64,000 nucleotides of DNA from Streptomyces sp. NBC_00572 (GTDB lineage Bacteria > Actinomycetota > Actinomycetes > Streptomycetales > Streptomycetaceae), in assembly GCF_026341815.1 (NCBI RefSeq), contig NZ_JAPENX010000001.1:3844001-3908000 (forward strand), given 5' to 3'. The notes beneath the pieces are model-generated. The model was given only the letters and a program-made list of their open reading frames with translations, had not been told where the DNA came from and made no database searches. A program made the translations under genes and the position numbers. Every line of letters starts with the position of its first letter. Position 1 is the stretch's first letter. Positions 59,865 through 64,000 of the stretch are shown piece after piece.

Positions 59865-61008
59865 TCGGCGTGCGCCCCGTGACCCGGCCGAGGGCACGGC
59901 CCACCCAGGGGCGTTCCCGCGCCTGCCGGGCCGCCCAGCGGCGCGCGTCGGCGGCGCTCGCGCGGAGCCGGAGGAGGGGGGCCGTACCCCGACCGGACAG
60001 CATGAGCCGCTGGTTGCCGACGGTCTCCGGTCGCCAGTGGTGCTTGTACGCCTCGGTGCCGCGCAGCATGCTCAGCGTGGCGCGGCCGCCGGTGCTGGTC
60101 TCCCCGGCCCCGTGCCGGAGCAGCATCGTGGCGACGTCGACCTTGCGGGCGCGCAGGGACGGGTCGGCGCCGTACAGATAGCCGCCGGCCAGCCGCGGGG
60201 ACATCAGGGTCAGGTCGGCGGCCACCACGTCCCCGGCGAGCCGGAACTCGGTGACCATCGCGTCCCCGCGCTCCACCATCGGTCGTACGGCTCGGGTGAG
60301 GTGCTGGGCGAACCGCTCGCTGGTGTGCTCGGCGGTCACGCCCCGCCCCTGCCACTGGAGCTGATGCAGCTTCAGGAGCCGGTCGAGGGCGGCCGGAACG
60401 TCGGCGCCGGGGACGACGCGCGCGTCGATGCCGAGGGCGTCCAGCTTGCGGAGCTTGGCGCGGACCCGCTGGGCCTTCCCGGAGGGGATGCGTTCGAGGA
60501 GCCCTTCCATGGGCACGGCCGGCAGTTCCAGGCAGAGCGAGTCGGGCAGCCGTCGGCGCGGGCCCGGCCAGTGGGCGAGGACCTGTTCGACGGCCGCTCC
60601 CGGCCGTACCTCCCGCAGGTCGATCACCGCGCCGCGGGCGGTCCGGGCGAGCGCCCGCGCCAGGGCGGGCGCCGCCTCGGGGCAGCCGTCGTCGAGCAGC
60701 ACGTCCGTGAAGTCGGTGATCGAGCCGCCGAGCTGGGTCAGGACGGGCAGCGGCCCCCGGGCCCGCATCAGGGGCGCGGCGGCGACGAGTTCGCCGTCCG
60801 CGCGTCGTACGAGCACCACCCGCAGCGCACCGGGCCGGCCGTACGAGAGCCACCAGGAATGCAGCCAGGCGTGGGACTGGAAGGGGGTGGCGGTGGAGCA
60901 GCGCCCGTACAGCGCCGTCCACTCGGCCGCCAGCCCCCCGAAGCTTTCCTCGTCACGGCAGATCTCGGTCCGCAGGGCCGACGGAACGCCCGGCGTTCTC
61001 GGGGTCAC
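59848..61008 (-). CDS. FemAB/GNAT-fold (BioF2-like) acyltransferase
   Basis: 386 residues from GTG 61008. The N-terminal part has [20 protein letters not shown] and [20 protein letters not shown]; the C-terminal half has the GNAT-like RLKKLDALGI segment ([15 protein letters not shown]) and [36 protein letters not shown]. This is the acetyltransferase domain seen in exopolysaccharide cluster proteins (PF13480-like), which acylate sugars. The GTG overlaps the upstream stop in GTGA. The long frame from 62589 is a shadow of the glycosyltransferase. Confidence 0.82.
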   Translation of the reverse strand: MTPRTPGVPSALRTEICRDEESFGGLAAEWTALYGRCSTATPFQSHAWLHSWWLSYGRPGALRVVLVRRADGELVAAAPLMRARGPLPVLTQLGGSITDFTDVLLDDGCPEAAPALARALARTARGAVIDLREVRPGAAVEQVLAHWPGPRRRLPDSLCLELPAVPMEGLLERIPSGKAQRVRAKLRKLDALGIDARVVPGADVPAALDRLLKLHQLQWQGRGVTAEHTSERFAQHLTRAVRPMVERGDAMVTEFRLAGDVVAADLTLMSPRLAGGYLYGADPSLRARKVDVATMLLRHGAGETSTGGRATLSMLRGTEAYKHHWRPETVGNQRLMLSGRGTAPLLRLRASAADARRWAARQARERPWVGRALGRVTGRTPNDGGG

Positions 61009-61706
61009 ACCGCCTCCGGCTGGTGCGCGGAGGCCGCCGGAGCGGGCACGGCGGCGGAGGCCGACGCGGGCACGGCAGCGGCCCCCGTCACGGGCGCCGC
61101 CTGCCGGGAGTGGCGGGCCTCGCCGCGGGCGGCGGCGCGCTTCGGGCGGACCAGGAGGGCGAGACCGCCGAGGAGCCCGCCCGCACAGCCGCCGACCAGC
61201 GCGGAGAGCGGCGCGGAGGGCGAGACGGGCGCGACCGGCTTGGTGGCGCGGGAGAACTGGACGACCTTCACGCCCGTGCTGCCCGCGACGTGCGTGCTGT
61301 TGAGGACGAGGGCGCGGGCCACCCCGTCGGCCATCGACACGGCCTTCGCGGGCTTCTCGGCCTTGGCGGTGATCGAGATCATCGGCGCGTCCGGGGAGGT
61401 CGCGGCCAGCACGTTCTTGCGCAGGGTGTCGGCGGTGACCCCCGCCCACACCTGGGCGTCGCCGGTCACCGCGATGTCGGTGGCGACCCGCCCGTACGCC
61501 TGGGCGAAGCCGAGCGCGGCCGCCGGGTCGGACTTCTCGCCCGGTACGACGATCACGTAGCTGGTCGCCGCGTACTGCGGGGTCTTGAGGGCTCCGTAAC
61601 CGCCGCCGAGCACGGCTCCGGCGAGGACGGCGGCGGGCAGGACCGCCCAGCGGCCGGGCCTGCGCAGGCCGGCGGGGAGGAGGGCACGGCGTGGGGTGCT
61701 GTTCAT
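61005..61706 (-). CDS. Wzz/YveK-type polysaccharide chain-length or export regulator
   Basis: 233 residues. Two transmembrane helices flank an extracellular loop: WAVLPAAVLAGAVLGGGYGA near the N-terminus and ALVGGCAGGLLGGLALLV near residue 185. In between are QYAATSYVIVVPGEKSD and ITAKAEKPAKAVSMADGVAR, matching the Wzz/capsule chain-length determinant domain. A basic, Ala-rich tail follows, with no Tyr-rich kinase tail, so it is the short YveK type. ATG 61706. It is coupled to the acyltransferase gene and 12 nt from the glycosyltransferase gene. Confidence 0.8.
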   Translation of the reverse strand: MNSTPRRALLPAGLRRPGRWAVLPAAVLAGAVLGGGYGALKTPQYAATSYVIVVPGEKSDPAAALGFAQAYGRVATDIAVTGDAQVWAGVTADTLRKNVLAATSPDAPMISITAKAEKPAKAVSMADGVARALVLNSTHVAGSTGVKVVQFSRATKPVAPVSPSAPLSALVGGCAGGLLGGLALLVRPKRAAARGEARHSRQAAPVTGAAAVPASASAAVPAPAASAHQPEAV

Positions 61707-61718
61707 GGGACGGGTCTC

Positions 61719-62852
61719 TCACTTCGCGGGGGAGGGGGTGCCGTGGACGGCCTGGTCGTAGAGGGACATCAACTGCCGGGCGCTGTGGGCGATGTCGTAG
61801 CGGCGGGCGGCCGCCGGCAGCGGGAGCCGGGCGAGCCGGGCGTCCTGGATGCCGCGCAGCGCGGAGATCAGTTCGGGTACGGACTCGCCGATCCGCCGGG
61901 CGCCGGGTGCCGCCTCCGGTGCCAGGTCGTCGATCGCCGGGCAGGCCACGTACAGGACGGGCAGGCCGGCGGCGAGGGCCTCGACGACGGCGAGCCCGAA
62001 GGTCTCGTCGGGGGAGGTGGACACGAAGACGTCCATGGCGGCGAGCAGTTCGGGCAGCGAGGGTCCGGGCGAGGCGGCGTTCGGCGGGTCCTCGCACGCC
62101 CCGGCGAGCAGCACCCGGTCGGCGGCCCCGCACTCGCGGGCCACCCGCAGCAGCTCCTCGCGCTGCTCGCCCTCGCCGACGAGGAGCAGTCGGGCCTGCG
62201 GGACCGAGGCGACGGCCCGGATCAGCCGGTCGAACCGCTTCCCCGGTGTCAGCCGCCCCACCCCGCCGACGACGTAGGCGTCCTCGGGCAGGGCGAGGAT
62301 GCCGCGGGCGAGGCGGCGGGCACGGGCGTCGAAGGCGAAGCGGTCCGTCTCGATGCCGTTGGGGACGACCTGGATGCGGTCCGGGGGCACGCCCCACTCG
62401 GCGAGCCGGCGGGCCACGCTCGGCGAGACGGCGACCGTGGAGGTGCCGAGCCGCTCGGACGCCAGATAGAGCGCGCGCGTGCCCGCCGAGAGGGGCCTGC
62501 CCTCGATCTGGTTCTCGCCGAGGGAGTGCTCGGTGGCGATCACCCGCCGCACCCCGGCGAGCCGGGCCGCCGTCCTGCCGTACACGCACGCCCGGTAGAG
62601 GTGGGTGTGGACGAGGTCGTAGCGGCCCTGCCGGACGATCCGGGCGAGGCGCGGGAGCGCGCCGAGGTCACGGTTCCCCGCCATGCCCAGATGGGTGACG
62701 GGGGTGCCGTCGGCCTCGATGCCCGCGGCGACGGCACCGGGGTTGGTGAGCGTGACCACCCCGCTGCGCACCGGCAGATGGCGCAGCAGGAGCCGCAGCT
62801 GCTGCTCGGCGCCGCCGATGCCGAGCCCGGTGATGACGTGCAGGACCTTCAT
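61719..62852 (-). CDS. Glycosyltransferase family 4
   Basis: 377-residue GT-B enzyme that adds a sugar to a lipid-linked or nascent polysaccharide. N-terminal acceptor side MKVLHVITGLGIGGAEQQLR. The donor side has GVGRLTPGKRFDRLIRA, LLLVGEGEQREELLRVA, and the EX7E motif in FVSTSPDETFGLAVVEALAA. The start is ATG 62852, which overlaps the deacetylase stop in ATGA, so translation is coupled. Confidence 0.92.
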   Translation of the reverse strand: MKVLHVITGLGIGGAEQQLRLLLRHLPVRSGVVTLTNPGAVAAGIEADGTPVTHLGMAGNRDLGALPRLARIVRQGRYDLVHTHLYRACVYGRTAARLAGVRRVIATEHSLGENQIEGRPLSAGTRALYLASERLGTSTVAVSPSVARRLAEWGVPPDRIQVVPNGIETDRFAFDARARRLARGILALPEDAYVVGGVGRLTPGKRFDRLIRAVASVPQARLLLVGEGEQREELLRVARECGAADRVLLAGACEDPPNAASPGPSLPELLAAMDVFVSTSPDETFGLAVVEALAAGLPVLYVACPAIDDLAPEAAPGARRIGESVPELISALRGIQDARLARLPLPAAARRYDIAHSARQLMSLYDQAVHGTPSPAK

Positions 62853-63652
62853 GGGGCACCGACCACGGCGGGGCCGTACCGCGCGGGGATCGGATCGGCG
62901 GGGTGGCGGCGGCGCAGCGGGTGCAGGACCCGCTTGGCGGTGAGCCGCCACGCGGTGTCGTCCTCGCCGATGTGGACGCGGGGCAGGGCGTATCTGCCGG
63001 TGTGCGGGCCCGGGTCGATCGCGCAGCCGTAGCGGTAGCCCGCCTTGCGTACGGCGCGGATCACCCGCGGGTCGACCTGCCCGTACGGGTAGCAGAAGCC
63101 CTCGACGGGAGTGCCGGTCATCTCCTCCAGGAGCTCGCGGCTCCGCCGGGTCTGGGCGGCCAGCTCGGTGTCGTCGACCTCGGTGAGCGCGACGTGCGTG
63201 AGGCCGTGCGAACCGATCTCCATGCCGGCCTCGGCGATCCGCAGGATGCCGTCCTCGTCGAGCAGCGGCTTGCGCGGGCCTTCCGCGTCCCAGCCGTTGT
63301 CGCCGCCGAGCCGCCCCGGCAGGACGTACACCGTCGCCGTGAACCCGTGCCGGCGAAGGAGTGGCAGCGCCGAGTCGAGGAAGTCCGCGTAACCGTCGTC
63401 GAAGGTCAGGCCCACGAGCCCCTTGTCGCGCCCCTCGGCGGTGGCGGCCAGCAGCTCCCGCACCGACACCCCGCGCAGTCCCCGGTCGCCCAGCCAGTGC
63501 AGCTGCCTGGCGAAGCGCACGGGGGAGACGGTCACGCGGTACGGATCGTCAGCGGTGTCCGTGATCGAGTGGTACATCGCCACCCACGGGGGCGGCTTCA
63601 TCCACAGGGGCGGCTTCGGCAGCAGTCGGCGCAGCGCGGTGGCGGCGGGCAT
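62849..63652 (-). CDS. Polysaccharide deacetylase (NodB/CE4 family)
   Basis: 267 residues. CE4 motifs are present: motif 1 LTFDDGYADF with Asp85/Asp86, motif 2 EIGSHGLTHVAL with metal His149/His153, motif 3 FCYPYGQVDPRVIRA. An early MYHSITD and a C-terminal basic stretch suggest a cytosolic or periplasmic-face enzyme without a signal peptide. GGAGGACC ahead of ATG 63652 is a good ribosome site, though it gives a 104-nt overlap with the upstream flippase gene; a start at 63601 would shorten the overlap. It removes N-acetyl groups from sugar residues. Confidence 0.88.
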   Translation of the reverse strand: MPAATALRRLLPKPPLWMKPPPWVAMYHSITDTADDPYRVTVSPVRFARQLHWLGDRGLRGVSVRELLAATAEGRDKGLVGLTFDDGYADFLDSALPLLRRHGFTATVYVLPGRLGGDNGWDAEGPRKPLLDEDGILRIAEAGMEIGSHGLTHVALTEVDDTELAAQTRRSRELLEEMTGTPVEGFCYPYGQVDPRVIRAVRKAGYRYGCAIDPGPHTGRYALPRVHIGEDDTAWRLTAKRVLHPLRRRHPADPIPARYGPAVVGAP

Positions 63653-64000
63653 GGGGGGTCCTCCGGGAGGCGGAGCGGGGCAGGGGCGGAATCTCGGGCG
63701 CCTTGGCGGCGCAGGCGATGAAGAGCAGGAAGGTGCCGATGACGACCAGGGCCGCCACGGCGACGGCGAGGGCGGCGGGGCCGATCGCGAGCGAGCACAG
63801 CCAGGCGGCGCCGGTGGCCCACGCGCCCGCGGTGGCGAGCCGGAGCAGTCCCTCGCCGAGCCGGCCGACGTGGACCGGGACGGCCTGGCGGTGCGCGCCG
63901 CGCAGCAGCAGGACGGCGGTCAGGGTGATGCCGAGTGCGTTGGCGGCGGCGATGCCGACGGCACCCCAGTAGTGGGCGCCGGGGACACCGGCGGCGGCGG
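63549..64000 (-). CDS. MOP/MurJ-type lipid flippase, C-terminal part (runs off the right edge)
   Basis: Partial gene entering from the right edge; about 150 codons are visible ending at 63549. The hydrophobic segments HYWGAVGIAAANALGITLTA, GAWATGAAWLCSLAIGPAAL and ALVVIGTFLLFIACAAKAPE are typical of the last helices of MurJ/Wzx flippases that move lipid-linked units across the membrane. The last 45 residues are hydrophilic and overlap the deacetylase gene in another frame by 104 nt. The N-terminal region is outside the window, so MurJ versus Wzx cannot be decided. Confidence 0.6.
   Translation of the reverse strand, partial: AAAGVPGAHYWGAVGIAAANALGITLTAVLLLRGAHRQAVPVHVGRLGEGLLRLATAGAWATGAAWLCSLAIGPAALAVAVAALVVIGTFLLFIACAAKAPEIPPLPRSASRRTPHARRHRAAPTAAEAAPVDEAAPVGGDVPLDHGHR

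Noticed and set aside
61009..62589. Upstream extension of the FemAB/GNAT frame
   Set aside because: A shadow of the Wzz-like and glycosyltransferase genes; the GTGA overlap gives a better start.

Overview
The window is a piece of a Streptomyces chromosome. Base composition is very GC-rich with G/C-biased third codon positions, GTG starts are common, TTA codons are almost absent, and the gene content is typical of the genus: mycothiol (mca), a biotin-dependent acyl-CoA carboxylase set, GGDEF and adenylate cyclase genes, chaplin and rodlin coat proteins, and a class-E-type sortase substrate. From memory, gene order up to about 51.8 kb resembles the conserved core region SCO4919 to SCO4975 of S. 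coelicolor. I made no database comparison.

0-14.3 kb: the end of an LpdA-like flavoprotein, a DeoR regulator, the biotin carboxylase/BCCP subunit (accA), Maf, a TetR/MFS efflux pair, the carboxylase epsilon and beta subunits (accE, pccB), biotin ligase (birA), adenylate cyclase (cya), an enoyl-CoA hydratase and a GAF-GGDEF diguanylate cyclase. AccA, PccB and AccE plus BirA make and charge one acyl-CoA carboxylase. cya and the GGDEF gene place two nucleotide second messengers side by side. 14.3-15.9 kb: MarR regulator, mycothiol-type DinB protein, small orphan gene.

15.9-16.9 kb: no convincing gene. This stretch is an imperfect inverted repeat of about 860 bp, ended by two structured hairpin elements. 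It is the least explained part of the window. It is followed by a TTA-containing Ser/Thr kinase with ten 42-residue TPR-like repeats, then hutH.

20.9-51.8 kb: mostly core and housekeeping genes: LAETG surface protein, L,D-transpeptidase, MmyB-type regulator with alcohol dehydrogenase, msrA, metB, a secreted inhibitor-like protein coupled to a lipoprotein, a SigE-like factor coupled to a small membrane protein, ilvA, a DrrAB-type exporter, two tandem PQQ-repeat kinases, greA, mca, a 1180-residue STAND/TPR protein, an ABC pair and a YyaL-type thioredoxin-fold protein.

51.9-64 kb: a surface-development and envelope region. It has three rodlin genes, each with a near-identical candidate ECF promoter (GGAACC, 16 bp, GTTGATC), one short chaplin, an LCP protein, an ATP-grasp/flavoprotein pair, a secreted GH26-like enzyme with long Pro-rich repeats, and a leftward operon for an exopolysaccharide (flippase, polysaccharide deacetylase, glycosyltransferase, Wzz-like, FemAB/GNAT-like). 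The last gene runs off the right edge. No tRNA, rRNA, CRISPR array, transposase or phage gene was seen.
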